34,990 nt of DNA. It comes from Acidiferrobacteraceae bacterium (GTDB taxonomy: Bacteria > Pseudomonadota > Gammaproteobacteria > HyVt-429). Location: positions 1-34,990 of the forward strand of contig DRJZ01000182.1 in NCBI GenBank assembly GCA_011052015.1, written 5' to 3'. Below are positions 7,831 to 17,891 of the stretch, piece after piece; within the stretch, counting starts at the first letter, position 1, and each line of letters begins with the position of its first letter. The notes beneath the pieces are model-generated. The model was not told the origin of the DNA, made no database searches, and saw only the letters and a program-made list of their open reading frames with translations. Both the position numbers and the translations under genes were made by a program.

Positions 7831-8601
7831 TCATAACCTCACCTCAATCCCCGCCGCCTGCATGCAACGCTTGGCCTCTTCCACGGTATGCTCGGCAAAA
7901 TGAAATATACTCGCCGCCAACACCGCATCCGCATGACCCTCAATGACACCCTCCACCAGATGGTTGAGATTGCCCACCCCACCCGAGGCGATCACCGGGA
8001 TCTCCACCGTGTCGCACACCCTACGGGTCAGCGGCAAATCAAATCCATTACGGGTACCGTCCCGATCCATACTGGTCAACAGAATCTCGCCAGCGCCATA
8101 ATCAGCCATGCGCCGACACCATTCGATGGCATCAATGCCGGTGGCCTTGCGACCCCCGTGGGTAAAAATTTCCCACCGGGGCGTATCACCTCCGGTGACC
8201 TGCTTCGCATCCACCGCAACCACGATGCATTGGGAACCACAGTGGTCTGTGGCTTGTCTGACAAACTCTGGATGGGCCACTGCAGCAGTATTGATCGCCA
8301 CCTTATCGGCACCGGCATTGAGCATCCGCAACACGTCATCGACCTTGCGGATTCCGCCACCTACGGTCAGTGGGATAAATACTTCACCGGCAACCTGCTC
8401 CACCACATGGATCATGGTCCCACGATTATCGGAACTGGCGGTGATGTCTAAAAAGGTGAGTTCATCCGCCCCTTCCTGATCATAACGCCGCGCAATCTCC
8501 ACCGGATCGCCAGCATCACGAATGTCGACAAACTGAACGCCCTTGACCACACGGCCATTGTCCACATCAAGACAGGGGATAATACGTTTAGCCAGACCCA
8601 T
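7831..8601 (-). CDS. hisF: Imidazole glycerol phosphate synthase subunit HisF
   Basis: HisF is the cyclase barrel of IGP synthase. It uses ammonia delivered by HisH to convert PRFAR to imidazole glycerol phosphate and AICAR. The 256-residue TIM barrel has the catalytic Asp in [16 protein letters not shown] and Asp near TSMDRDGT, and the phosphate-binding loops [10 protein letters not shown] and IASGGVGN. Only 12 bases separate its ATG from the R2 repeat at 8614-8765. No strong Shine-Dalgarno sequence is left in the short 'ggctgagttaattta' leader, which may lower or alter its translation (inference). Confidence 0.97.
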   Translation of the reverse strand: MGLAKRIIPCLDVDNGRVVKGVQFVDIRDAGDPVEIARRYDQEGADELTFLDITASSDNRGTMIHVVEQVAGEVFIPLTVGGGIRKVDDVLRMLNAGADKVAINTAAVAHPEFVRQATDHCGSQCIVVAVDAKQVTGGDTPRWEIFTHGGRKATGIDAIEWCRRMADYGAGEILLTSMDRDGTRNGFDLPLTRRVCDTVEIPVIASGGVGNLNHLVEGVIEGHADAVLAASIFHFAEHTVEEAKRCMQAAGIEVRL

Positions 8602-8613
8602 TAAATTAACTCA

Positions 8614-8765
8614 GCCACAGAGGCACGGAGTTCACAGAGAAAAGCATATATCTACATCATCATTCATAACTGTGCTGCATAACTAAGGGTACACCCAAAA
8701 TCAGCCTGGCGATCAACAGCCTAGGCATACAAGGTTATTTTCTGTGAACTCCGTGCCTCTGTGGC
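8614..8765. repeat. R2 MITE-like element, copy 1 (hisA-hisF gap)
   Basis: The terminal inverted repeats start 'gccacagaggcacggagttc' (8614 onward) and are mirrored at 8738-8765, with 24 bases matching perfectly. The core of about 95 bases includes 'catcatcattcataactgtg' and 'cctaggcatac', which align with the core of copy 3 (19529-19751). It fills 152 of the 172 bases between hisA and hisF. There is no reading frame for a transposase. Confidence 0.8.
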
Positions 8766-8773
8766 AAGAATTT

Positions 8774-9517
8774 TTACGACTCTTTGCATAGATTATCGGC
8801 CAATTTCTGCCCCTCGGCAAAATCAAGGGTGCCTTCGTATATGGCCCGGCCGGTAATAGCGCCGGTGATTCCTGAGTCTCGTTGCTGACAAAGGGCACGA
8901 ATATCATCCAGGGTCTTGATGCCCCCAGAGGCCACTACTGGAACTCGCACCGCCTCTGCCAAGCGTGCCGTCGCCTCCACGTTGACACCGCTCATCATGC
9001 CGTCACGACCGATGTCGGTGTAAATAATTGCCACGACCCCATCGTGCTCAAAATGCTGGGCCAAGTCGATAACATCATGGTGTGATAGCTTGGACCAGCC
9101 ATCAATGGCCACTTTGCCGTCTTTGGCATCGAGCCCCACAATGACATGGCCGGGAAACTCGGCGCACATATCACTCACAAAGTGGGGAGCGTTGACCGCT
9201 TTGGTACCAAAAATCACATATTGAACCCCCGCATCCAGATAAGCCTGCACCGTATCCTCATCACGGATTCCACCCCCCACCTGTATAGGCAAATCCGGGT
9301 GATTCTCGGCAATGCATTTGATGACACCCGCATTTTCGGGTTTGCCGGAAAATGCGCCATTGAGATCTACGATATGCAGGCGTCTGGCCCCGGCCTTGGC
9401 CCACCGATCCGCCATCGCCACCGGGTCATCCGAGAACACGGTTTCGTCATCCATGCGTCCCTGACGCAGGCGCACACACTTACCATCCTTAAGGTCAATC
9501 GCAGGTATCAGCAACAT
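8774..9517 (-). CDS. hisA: ProFAR isomerase HisA
   Basis: HisA is the TIM-barrel isomerase that opens the ribose of ProFAR to give PRFAR, the fourth step of histidine synthesis. The 247-residue protein has the catalytic Asp in [16 protein letters not shown], a second acidic residue in the TDIGRDGM block, and phosphate-binding loops [11 protein letters not shown] and [11 protein letters not shown]. HisA and HisF are homologous barrels and their genes are adjacent here, separated only by R2 copy 1. It follows hisH by 18 bases. Confidence 0.97.
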   Translation of the reverse strand: MLLIPAIDLKDGKCVRLRQGRMDDETVFSDDPVAMADRWAKAGARRLHIVDLNGAFSGKPENAGVIKCIAENHPDLPIQVGGGIRDEDTVQAYLDAGVQYVIFGTKAVNAPHFVSDMCAEFPGHVIVGLDAKDGKVAIDGWSKLSHHDVIDLAQHFEHDGVVAIIYTDIGRDGMMSGVNVEATARLAEAVRVPVVASGGIKTLDDIRALCQQRDSGITGAITGRAIYEGTLDFAEGQKLADNLCKES

Positions 9518-9535
9518 AATACATTCCTTAAAGGT

Positions 9536-10168
9536 CTACCCATCAGCACCATCCCATCCCACAAAATTCTCCAGTAACTTCAGCCCCGAATGCTGACTTT
9601 TTTCGGGGTGAAATTGTACCGCGAAAAGATTGCCCCGACTCGCTGCCGATGTAAAACTGACACCATATTGAGTGACGCCAACAACCTCGGCAAGTTCACT
9701 GCTGTCAACATAATAGCTGTGGACAAAATAAAACCGGGCCCCCTGCTCAATCCCCGACCACAACGGGTGAGGATTCTGATCGACCTGGTTCCATCCCATA
9801 TGGGGGATCTTGAGGGCACCATCTCCGGGGGCCGGAAAGCGTTTTACCCGACCCGCCAACACGCCCAGACAATCGATACCCCCATCTTCCTCGCTGTGTT
9901 CGTACAGCGCCTGCAACCCCAGGCAAATACCCAGCAAGGGTTTTGACGTGATGACCTCGCCGATGGCCTGTCGCATACCGGTGGCATCAATAGCCTGCAG
10001 GCAACTGCCGATGGCACCCTGTCCAGGAAAGATCACCCGGTCCGCCGCCACCACCTCCTCAGGTCGATTACTGACCGTAACCGATGCCCCGTTAGCCACA
10101 TGCTCAATGGCCTTACGCACCGAGTGCAGGTTGCCAGAACCAAAATCAATAACGACGATGGATTGCAT
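9536..10168 (-). CDS. hisH: Imidazole glycerol phosphate synthase glutaminase subunit HisH
   Basis: HisH hydrolyses glutamine and channels ammonia to HisF. This is a class I glutamine amidotransferase of 210 residues: oxyanion region PGQGAIGSC, nucleophile Cys82 in LLGICLGLQAL, and the His187/Glu189 pair in VQFHPEKSQ. All three catalytic residues are present. It lies between hisB and hisA in the usual order. Confidence 0.97.
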   Translation of the reverse strand: MQSIVVIDFGSGNLHSVRKAIEHVANGASVTVSNRPEEVVAADRVIFPGQGAIGSCLQAIDATGMRQAIGEVITSKPLLGICLGLQALYEHSEEDGGIDCLGVLAGRVKRFPAPGDGALKIPHMGWNQVDQNPHPLWSGIEQGARFYFVHSYYVDSSELAEVVGVTQYGVSFTSAASRGNLFAVQFHPEKSQHSGLKLLENFVGWDGADG

Positions 10169-10232
10169 GGGTATTAATGAGTTAGTAGAAGCGCAGACAA
10201 GGACAGGCTGTTAACACAGCCGGTCTTGATCG

Positions 10233-10838
10233 TTATAAATTGCCCTTGGTCGAAGGGACCACACCCGCCATGCGTGAATCCTGTTCCAGGGCCATACGCA
10301 AGGCGCGACCAAAGGCCTTAAAAAGGGTCTCGGCAATGTGATGGGCATTGGTGCCTGATAAATTATCGATATGCAGCGTCACCAGGGCATGATTACAGAA
10401 TCCCTGAAAGAATTCGTTAATCAGATCAACGTCGAACTCCCCGATCCGGGCGCGGGGATACTGAACCCGATATTCGAAACCGGGCCGACCGGACAGATCG
10501 ATCACCACCCGTGACAGGGCTTCATCCAGGGGGACATAGGCAACACCATAGCGACGGATACCCTTCTTGTCCCCCACCGCACGGGCCAAAGCCTGTCCCA
10601 GAGTGATACCAATATCCTCAACCGTGTGGTGGGCGTCAATTTGGAGGTCACCTTTAGCCTTGATATCCAGATCAACCATACCGTGGCGCGCCACCTGATT
10701 CAGCATGTGCTCCAAAAATGGTATGCCGGTGTCGAAATTGGAGCGGCCTTCACCGTCCACATCAATAGATGCGGTAATGGTGGTTTCATTGGTCCTACGC
10801 TCGACAGTGGCCTTGCGCGGGTTCATTGCTGTATCCAT
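10233..10838 (-). CDS. hisB: Imidazoleglycerol-phosphate dehydratase HisB (monofunctional)
   Basis: This enzyme dehydrates imidazole glycerol phosphate to imidazole acetol phosphate. The 201-residue sequence contains only the dehydratase domain, with the manganese-binding motifs [17 protein letters not shown] and NAHHIAE. The N-terminal histidinol-phosphate phosphatase domain of the E. coli bifunctional enzyme is absent, so that phosphatase must be encoded elsewhere. The in-frame ATG at 10826 ([11 protein letters not shown]) is the more usual family start; the annotated start is the longer option. Confidence 0.96.
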   Translation of the reverse strand: MDTAMNPRKATVERRTNETTITASIDVDGEGRSNFDTGIPFLEHMLNQVARHGMVDLDIKAKGDLQIDAHHTVEDIGITLGQALARAVGDKKGIRRYGVAYVPLDEALSRVVIDLSGRPGFEYRVQYPRARIGEFDVDLINEFFQGFCNHALVTLHIDNLSGTNAHHIAETLFKAFGRALRMALEQDSRMAGVVPSTKGNL

Positions 10839-10931
10839 TTCAATACTCGACTACGGCTGTGCTGCGATAGTACCAGAGGTGCCAGGGTTTCTGACAGTAA
10901 TTGCGCCATCCGAACGACCCGGCCGACGGTG

Positions 10932-12008
10932 TCAGGCCGCCTGCACCAAAGCCGATAGAAAGGCATCATTTTCTTTGCACAGGCCAATGGTGACCCGCAG
11001 ACAACTGTCTAGGGCGGCACTCACCCCATTGAGGTTTTTAACCAGGATGCCAGACTGTTTAAGTCGCATAAATACGGTATCCGCATTTTCGACCCGGAAC
11101 AGGATAAAATTGGTATGACTTGGATAGACCTTAACCCCAGCAATGGCCTGCAAGGCCTCAATCACCCTCTGGCGCTCAACACAGATTTGCTCAATTTGCC
11201 CACCAATCAAGCCCTGGTGCTCCAGAACGAAGGCTGCACCTGTCTGGGTCAGGCTGTTGATATTGTAAGGCAGACGAATCTTCTCAAATTCCTGTAACCA
11301 GGCCCGTTTTCCGGCGAGCACGCCGAGACGCAGGCCCGCCATACCCATCTTCGACAAGGTACGCATCACCAAGAGATTGTCGTATTGGTCAAGACGGGAC
11401 ATCCAGGTCTTTTTGGAGAAGGGCTGATAGGCCTCGTCGATAACGACCAAGCCAGGACTGGCCTCAATCACCGCCTCCAGCGCTTGGGTATCGAACAGGT
11501 TGCCGGTGGGGTTATTGGGCCAAGCAATAAACACCAGTGCCGGCTGGTGTTCTTCAATCGCCACACACATGGCGTGGGCATCCAGATCAAACGAATCCCT
11601 TAAAGATACCGCGACGAATTCCATGCCCACCGCGGCGGCGATCATTTCATACATCACAAAACTGGGTGTGGGGGCCAGTACCTTGCGCCCGGGGCCACCC
11701 ACCGCCAATTGTAGAAGCTGGATCAATTCATCCGACCCATTTCCCAACATGATATCCAATGACGCCGGTATATCCATGTAGGTCCGCAAGGCGTCTTTCA
11801 ACTCCTGGGCACGGGCATCGGGATAGCGATTGATTTGGACAGCACCCAAGGCCTGCAGCCAGGCCTGTTCAAGCTCACCTGGCCAAATATTGGGGTTTTC
11901 CATAGCATCGAGCTTGATCATGTTCCCAGCGTCGGCCACATGATAGGCGCGCAAGGTGCGCACGCTAGGGCGGATCCAATGTTCTATGCGTTTAGTCAGG
12001 GCGCCCAT
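10932..12008 (-). CDS. hisC: Histidinol-phosphate aminotransferase HisC
   Basis: HisC is a PLP-dependent class I/II aminotransferase that converts imidazole acetol phosphate to histidinol phosphate. Visible features are the N-terminal LDAMENPNIWP substrate-binding block, GNGSDELIQLL, AWPNNPTGNLF, VIDEAYQPF and the PLP-lysine region RTLSKMGMAGLRLG. The frame can be extended upstream to a GTG at 12032, but that codon lies inside the R2 repeat arm. The ATG at 12008 (MGALTKRIEHW) is preferred and gives about 358 residues, typical of the family. Confidence 0.95.
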   Translation of the reverse strand: MGALTKRIEHWIRPSVRTLRAYHVADAGNMIKLDAMENPNIWPGELEQAWLQALGAVQINRYPDARAQELKDALRTYMDIPASLDIMLGNGSDELIQLLQLAVGGPGRKVLAPTPSFVMYEMIAAAVGMEFVAVSLRDSFDLDAHAMCVAIEEHQPALVFIAWPNNPTGNLFDTQALEAVIEASPGLVVIDEAYQPFSKKTWMSRLDQYDNLLVMRTLSKMGMAGLRLGVLAGKRAWLQEFEKIRLPYNINSLTQTGAAFVLEHQGLIGGQIEQICVERQRVIEALQAIAGVKVYPSHTNFILFRVENADTVFMRLKQSGILVKNLNGVSAALDSCLRVTIGLCKENDAFLSALVQAA

Positions 12009-12021
12009 AATATGAGTTTTC

Positions 12022-12167
12022 GCCACAGACACGGAGAGCGCAGAGGATGATTTTGCATACTATAGCTGATGGCCGTCATGATGGCTTCGGGTATATCCCC
12101 TTATTTATATATAAAGTTGAAGATGATGCAGACATGTTTTTCTCTGTGCCCTCCGTGTCTCTGTGGC
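12022..12167. repeat. R2 MITE-like element, copy 2, inverted (hisD-hisC gap)
   Basis: The arms 'gccacagacacggagagcgc' (12022 onward) and 'ccctccgtgtctctgtggc' (to 12167) form imperfect terminal inverted repeats. The core, when reverse-complemented, aligns along its whole length with copy 3. Shared blocks include 'gtctg(c/t)atcatc' and 'tatagtatgcaaa', so this is the same element in the opposite orientation. It ends 14 bases upstream of the preferred hisC start codon. Confidence 0.8.
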
Positions 12168-12250
12168 AAAGGTGAATGGTTATCCATTCAATATAGGGAA
12201 GAGACAAAATAAATACCATCACAGTCTGGCGGCGTTCAACCGCAACAACT

Positions 12251-13567
12251 TTAATCGTCTTTAATACGATACTCGGCAGAACAAGCGTGGGCAGTCAAGC
12301 CCTCGGCTCGCGCCAACACGCTGGCCACACGACCCAACTCAGTGGCCGTATTCTGGCTACAGTGAATCAGACTGGTGCGTTTTTGAAAATCATAGACCCC
12401 CAGGGGTGAACTAAAGCGTGCTGTACCTGACGTCGGTAAGGTGTGGTTGGGACCGGCACAGTAATCCCCCAGCACCTCGGTGGTATAGTTGCCCATAAAG
12501 ATTGCCCCGGCGTGGCGAATATTGGCGAGCAGATCCTTTGGGTGGCTGACCAAAAGCTCCAGGTGTTCGGGGGCAATACGATTGACCAAGTCCACTGCCT
12601 GACCCAAATCGTGCACCTGGATCAGAGCGCCCTGTGCAGACAGTGACCGGCGAATGATCGCCTGCCGCTCCATTTGCGGAAGCAAGCTGTCGATGGCCTG
12701 TCGCACTTTTTCGATAAAGGCGCTATCGGGACTGATCAAAATAGATTGGGCTTGTTCGTCGTGCTCGGCCTGGGAGAACAGATCCATGGCTACCCATTCT
12801 GGGTCCACACTGCCATCACAAACCACCACGATCTCCGAAGGCCCGGCCACCATGTCGATCCCCACCTGACCAAACACCTTACGCTTGGCGGTGGCCACAA
12901 AAATATTTCCGGGGCCCACAATCTTGTCTACCGCCGGCACCGTTTGGGTGCCATAGGCCAGAGCGGCAATGGCCTGAGCGCCACCCAGGGTAAACACCCG
13001 GTCCACCTCGACGAGGGCGGCGGCCGCCATCACCAATTCATTCAGTTCTCCATGGGGGGTCGGCACGGTCATGATCAACTCACCCACCCCCGCCACCCGC
13101 GCCGGAATGGCGGTCATCAAAACGGTTGAGGGATAGGCGGCCTTGCCCCCCGGCACATACAGGCCCACCCGATCCAGGGCCGTCACCTGTTGACCGAAGA
13201 CGCTGCCGTCGGCCTCGGTGTACTGCCAGGATTCAAGCTTGTGATGCTCATGGTAGCTGCGTATGCGACCGGCAGCTAGGCGCAAGGCCTCACGCTGATC
13301 ATCGGCAATAGTGTCGAGGGCTTGTTGGAGCCGCTGGGTGGGAAGCTCTAATTCGGTCACCTGGGTCACTGCCAGGCCGTCGAGTTTGCTCGTATAATCG
13401 ACCAGGGCCTGATCGCCCTGGCTGCGCACTGCCTTGATGATGGTGTCCACCGTGCCTTCGACCTCTGGGTCCAGGGCGCGATTCCGATTCAGCAATGCGG
13501 TCAAAGTGGCATCAAAACCCGAGGCACTGACGTTGAGTACGCGCAGCTGACATGGCACCGGGGTCAT
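12251..13567 (-). CDS. hisD: Histidinol dehydrogenase HisD
   Basis: HisD is the zinc-dependent NAD enzyme that oxidises histidinol to histidine in two steps. The 438-residue protein carries [33 protein letters not shown], the [15 protein letters not shown] block, AGPSEIVVV, the [11 protein letters not shown] zinc region and the catalytic-base motif [10 protein letters not shown]. It overlaps hisG by one base (TAATG), which suggests translational coupling. Downstream, 218 bases with R2 copy 2 separate it from hisC. Confidence 0.97.
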   Translation of the reverse strand: MTPVPCQLRVLNVSASGFDATLTALLNRNRALDPEVEGTVDTIIKAVRSQGDQALVDYTSKLDGLAVTQVTELELPTQRLQQALDTIADDQREALRLAAGRIRSYHEHHKLESWQYTEADGSVFGQQVTALDRVGLYVPGGKAAYPSTVLMTAIPARVAGVGELIMTVPTPHGELNELVMAAAALVEVDRVFTLGGAQAIAALAYGTQTVPAVDKIVGPGNIFVATAKRKVFGQVGIDMVAGPSEIVVVCDGSVDPEWVAMDLFSQAEHDEQAQSILISPDSAFIEKVRQAIDSLLPQMERQAIIRRSLSAQGALIQVHDLGQAVDLVNRIAPEHLELLVSHPKDLLANIRHAGAIFMGNYTTEVLGDYCAGPNHTLPTSGTARFSSPLGVYDFQKRTSLIHCSQNTATELGRVASVLARAEGLTAHACSAEYRIKDD

Positions 13568-14211
13568 TATCCCACTGCCTGCTCTATTTGCTTGACCACG
13601 TCCTTCACGATCTGGTGTTTCATGCGCATGGATGCGGTGTTGGCTACCAAACGGGAACTGATATCGGCGATGTGCTCGACCTCGACAAGCTTGTTGGCGC
13701 GCAGAGTATTACCGGTGTCCACCAAATCGACTATACGATCAGACAGTCCCGCCAACGGGGCCAACTCCATAGAGCCATAGAGTTTGATGATTTCGGTTTG
13801 AATCCCCTTAGCGGAAAAAAAACGCCGCGCGATGTTGACGTATTTTGTCGCGATCCGCAGACGGCTCCATCGACCCAGATCGTCATTTTTCGCCAACGTC
13901 TCTGGTTCGGCCACCATCATACGGCAACGGGCAATCTTCAAATCCACCAACTCATACAGACCATCACCCTCGAACTCCATGAGCACATCCTTGCCTACAA
14001 TACCGAGATCAGCAGCACCAAAGCGTACGTAGGTCGGTACATCTGCGGCACGAATGATAACGAGTTTAATATTCGTCTGATTGGTATCCAGGATCAGCTT
14101 GCGGCTGGTATCGGGATCGTCCACGGGCACAATGTCCGCCGCCTTGAGCAGGGGTAGACTTTCCTTAAAGATGCGCCCTTTAGACAGGGCAATGGTCAAG
14201 GTTTGGAGCAC
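13567..14211 (-). CDS. hisG: ATP phosphoribosyltransferase, short form HisG(S)
   Basis: HisG condenses ATP with PRPP, the first and feedback-controlled step of histidine synthesis. The product is 214 residues, with [16 protein letters not shown] at the start, the [16 protein letters not shown] block and the PRPP-binding region ending [10 protein letters not shown]. The C-terminal regulatory domain of the long form (about 300 residues) is absent. Short-form enzymes are known to need the HisRS-like subunit HisZ, which is not in this window. The start is GTG, four bases after the murA stop. Confidence 0.96.
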   Translation of the reverse strand: MLQTLTIALSKGRIFKESLPLLKAADIVPVDDPDTSRKLILDTNQTNIKLVIIRAADVPTYVRFGAADLGIVGKDVLMEFEGDGLYELVDLKIARCRMMVAEPETLAKNDDLGRWSRLRIATKYVNIARRFFSAKGIQTEIIKLYGSMELAPLAGLSDRIVDLVDTGNTLRANKLVEVEHIADISSRLVANTASMRMKHQIVKDVVKQIEQAVG

Positions 14212-14214
14212 GGC

Positions 14215-15711
<1,497 letters not shown>

Positions 15712-16023
15712 TTAATTGGTGGATTCGACTAATTTCTGTAACTCACCGTTTTCATATAACTCCACCATAATATCACTACCGCCCACAAACTCGCCCTTGA
15801 TATAGAGCTGGGGGATAGTGGGCCAGTTGGAAAATTGTTTGATACCCTCTCGGATATCCGGGTCTGCCAACACATCCACCGATTCAAATTTTGCGCCCAC
15901 CGACTGCAACAACTGGACCGCCCGACCTGAGAAGCCGCATTGTGGGAACTGGGGGGAACCCTTCATATACAGGACGATGGCGTTGCTCCCTAAGGTGTCT
16001 TGGATACGTTCGTTGGTGTTCAT
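15712..16023 (-). CDS. grxD: Monothiol glutaredoxin, Grx4/GrxD type
   Basis: This 103-residue monothiol glutaredoxin has the CGFS active site (Cys29, context FPQCGFSGRA) and the glutathione-binding WPTIPQLYIKGEFVGGSDI block. CGFS glutaredoxins bind and deliver [2Fe-2S] clusters rather than acting mainly as thiol reductants, and they form complexes with BolA-family proteins. The next upstream gene, ibaG, encodes exactly such a partner. Insertion of grxD between ibaG and murA differs from E. coli. Confidence 0.95.
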   Translation of the reverse strand: MNTNERIQDTLGSNAIVLYMKGSPQFPQCGFSGRAVQLLQSVGAKFESVDVLADPDIREGIKQFSNWPTIPQLYIKGEFVGGSDIMVELYENGELQKLVESTN

Positions 16024-16109
16024 CTCATAACCTCTTTGCTGGTGTCTATGGATCTATTGGACGCGATTGACCGAGACCCCCCGAAAAACCAAAGGTAGTC
16101 CCGGTCCGG

Positions 16110-16349
16110 CTAATCCCCTTGAGCAGCCTGTTCCGGTGTCAGGGTGCGCATGGACAGGGCATGGATCTCGGCCTTCATCTTGTCGCCCAGAGCCGAGTAA
16201 ACCATCTGATGCTGCTGGATTATAGACTTACCACTAAAATCGGGACTCACGATCACGGCATTAAAATGGTGGCCATCACCATCACATTCAACCTGTGAAC
16301 CATCGAGACCGGTCTCGATCCATTGCTTAATATCTTGAGGTGTCACCAT
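16110..16349 (-). CDS. ibaG: BolA family protein IbaG
   Basis: This 79-residue BolA-fold protein corresponds to E. coli YrbA/IbaG, which sits at the same place between mlaB and murA. Conserved features are the GDGHHFNAVIVSP strand-turn and the HQMVYSALG helix with the conserved His that can ligate an Fe-S cluster in BolA-glutaredoxin heterodimers. It is adjacent to grxD, supporting a joint role in iron-sulfur trafficking. The name is assigned by synteny as well as sequence. Confidence 0.93.
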   Translation of the reverse strand: MVTPQDIKQWIETGLDGSQVECDGDGHHFNAVIVSPDFSGKSIIQQHQMVYSALGDKMKAEIHALSMRTLTPEQAAQGD

Positions 16350-16439
16350 CCGTATGGGAAGCCTGATTCTCGGGGTTTTGGGGTCGACTACTGGATTTAA
16401 GTCTCTAAAGCATAGCCTATGGCACAGGTACCCGAAATA

Positions 16440-16493
16440 TCCCCTTTGGGGACCCTAGCACCGCCCCCCAGCTACCCAGAAAAAGACTGGGGG
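16440..16493. other. Pair of hairpins between mlaB and ibaG
   Basis: Two small palindromes are visible: tcccc-ttt-gggga at 16440-16452, and cccccag/ctggggg with arms at 16465-16471 and 16487-16493. On the minus strand the second lies about 10 bases after the mlaB stop codon. No T-run follows, so these are candidates for mRNA processing or partial termination between the mla genes and ibaG. Confidence 0.45.
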
Positions 16494-16502
16494 AAACCTG
16501 AA

Positions 16503-16796
16503 CTAATCGTGCAGGCCAAAGGTTTCTGACAGACCGCTGATACGGATAAGCTGGGCCAATTGATCCGGGACATGGGTAAAATGTAGCTCAGTTCGACTCG
16601 ACCGGGCTTGGCCCAGCCATTCCACCAACAGGGCCAATCCAGCACTATCGCTACGCCCTACATCGGCAAGATCCAGCACCGCAGGCATCTGCTCGGCCCA
16701 TTGGCCGCTGGCAACGCGATACAACTCGGGCACGGTGGCAAAGCTCAGGTCGCCATGCAACCGGTAATCCCCTGTTGCCGTCCTTTGCAGACCCAC
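16503..16796 (-). CDS. mlaB: MlaB, STAS-domain subunit of the Mla phospholipid transporter
   Basis: MlaB is the cytoplasmic STAS-domain protein that stabilises and stimulates the MlaFEDB ABC transporter. The 97-residue protein has the STAS pattern, with a conserved Asp-Ser loop (LADVGRSDSAGLALLVEWL) where the Ser/Thr of anti-sigma antagonist homologues lies. It starts with GTG, four bases after mlaC, and ends the mlaFEDCB set. Confidence 0.9.
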   Translation of the reverse strand: MGLQRTATGDYRLHGDLSFATVPELYRVASGQWAEQMPAVLDLADVGRSDSAGLALLVEWLGQARSSRTELHFTHVPDQLAQLIRISGLSETFGLHD

Positions 16797-16799
16797 GGT

Positions 16800-17420
16800 T
16801 TACAACCCGGCCTCACGATTCTTGGCGGCCAGTTCCTCGATCACGGCATCAAGACTCTTGTTCTGCACTTCACTGCGCACAATGCTGCGCAATGTGGCCA
16901 CAATACTAATGCCCTCAATAGCCACGTCCATGGCCTGCCAGGCCCCTTCCTTTTTATATAAGATATAGTTCACCGAAATCTTGGGGCCCCCACCCTTGGG
17001 ACGAGTCTCGGTCTTCACCAACACCTGCTTGTCGCTCTCCTTGTACTTGCTAGGAATGAATTTGAAATCGGCATCAATATAGGTCAGCAAGGCGGTAGCA
17101 TAGGTGCGTACCAGATGATGCCGAAATTCATGCTCGAATCGGCTGCGCTGAGTTTTACTGGCGTTACGCCAGTGCTTTCCCAGCACCAATCTGGAAAAAC
17201 GATTGTAATCGATATAGGGCGCAGTAATTTCGTCAGCCAATAGGTAAAGTTTTTTAGGGTCTTTTTGCAGTTCAGACTTCTGGGCTCGCGCTTTGCTCAC
17301 CCAAGCACCGTATAACTCCTTAACCAAGGCATCGGGGCCCTTCTCCACCGCCGCTGTTGTGGCCGCTAACATCGCAAACATCACGAGTAGACCCGTTATG
17401 AATGATAGAGATCGCTTCAT
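16800..17420 (-). CDS. mlaC: MlaC, periplasmic phospholipid-binding protein
   Basis: MlaC shuttles phospholipid between the outer-membrane MlaA complex and the inner-membrane MlaFEDB transporter. The 206-residue product has an N-terminal signal peptide (SFITGLLVMFAMLAATTAA) and the MlaC/Ttg2D family pattern, including YIDYNRFSRLVLGKHWR, HHLVRTYATALLTY and the C-terminal VAIEGISIVATLRSIVRSE. The start overlaps the mlaD stop by four bases. Confidence 0.95.
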   Translation of the reverse strand: MKRSLSFITGLLVMFAMLAATTAAVEKGPDALVKELYGAWVSKARAQKSELQKDPKKLYLLADEITAPYIDYNRFSRLVLGKHWRNASKTQRSRFEHEFRHHLVRTYATALLTYIDADFKFIPSKYKESDKQVLVKTETRPKGGGPKISVNYILYKKEGAWQAMDVAIEGISIVATLRSIVRSEVQNKSLDAVIEELAAKNREAGL

Positions 17421-17890
17421 TTTCCTTCCCCTGAATCTGATTTGTTATAAAGGAATTTACCAATAAGGTCTTCCAAGACCAAGGCCGACTGGGTCAACAT
17501 AATTTGATCGCCATCCTTGAGAAAGCTTTCATCACCCCCTGGGTCCAGGGCAACGTACTGCTCACCCAGGATACCCGCAGTCTGGATGACTGCCGTGGAA
17601 TCCGCCGGTAGATTGGCATAGCGGCCGGCAATATCGAGAATCACGACGGCACGGTAGTCGTTGGAGTCCACGTAAATTTCTTTGACCCGCCCAATACGGA
17701 CCCCGGAGAGAGTGACCCGGGAACGCACTTTCAGGCCACCAATATTGTCGAAGCGGGCCTCAATCTGATAGGCGTCGGCCACATCAGCACTGCTGAGATT
17801 GCCCACCTTTAACGCCAACACCCCAAACGCGGCCAATCCAATGACCACGAACACCCCTACCCATGTTTCCATCGCTTGTCTTTGCGTCAT
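17417..17890 (-). CDS. mlaD: MlaD, MCE-domain substrate-binding subunit
   Basis: MlaD is the inner-membrane-anchored MCE protein that forms a hexameric ring above MlaE. The 157-residue sequence has one N-terminal membrane helix (VGVFVVIGLAAFGVLALKVG) and one MCE domain with the GLKVRSRVTLSGVRIGRV signature. A hydrophobic stretch near GILGEQYVALDPGG corresponds to the pore-lining helix region. It is shorter than E. coli MlaD (183), mainly at the C-terminus. It sits between mlaE and mlaC with near-zero spacing. Confidence 0.95.
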   Translation of the reverse strand: MTQRQAMETWVGVFVVIGLAAFGVLALKVGNLSSADVADAYQIEARFDNIGGLKVRSRVTLSGVRIGRVKEIYVDSNDYRAVVILDIAGRYANLPADSTAVIQTAGILGEQYVALDPGGDESFLKDGDQIMLTQSALVLEDLIGKFLYNKSDSGEGK

Positions 17891-17891
17891 G

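Noticed and set aside
7642-7836. 64-residue plus-strand frame between hisI and hisF
   Set aside because: It is made by the R5 inverted repeat and has no credible start signal or protein features.
12009-12032. Extended hisC start at GTG 12032
   Set aside because: The extra eight codons lie in the R2 arm and its border and are not part of the family N-terminus. The ATG at 12008 is adequate.
13552-14157. 201-residue plus-strand frame opposite hisG
   Set aside because: It is antisense to a clear HisG. No family features were recognised.
14212-14214. A hisL-type leader peptide attenuator before hisG
   Set aside because: Only three bases separate the murA stop from the hisG start and no His-codon run is present.
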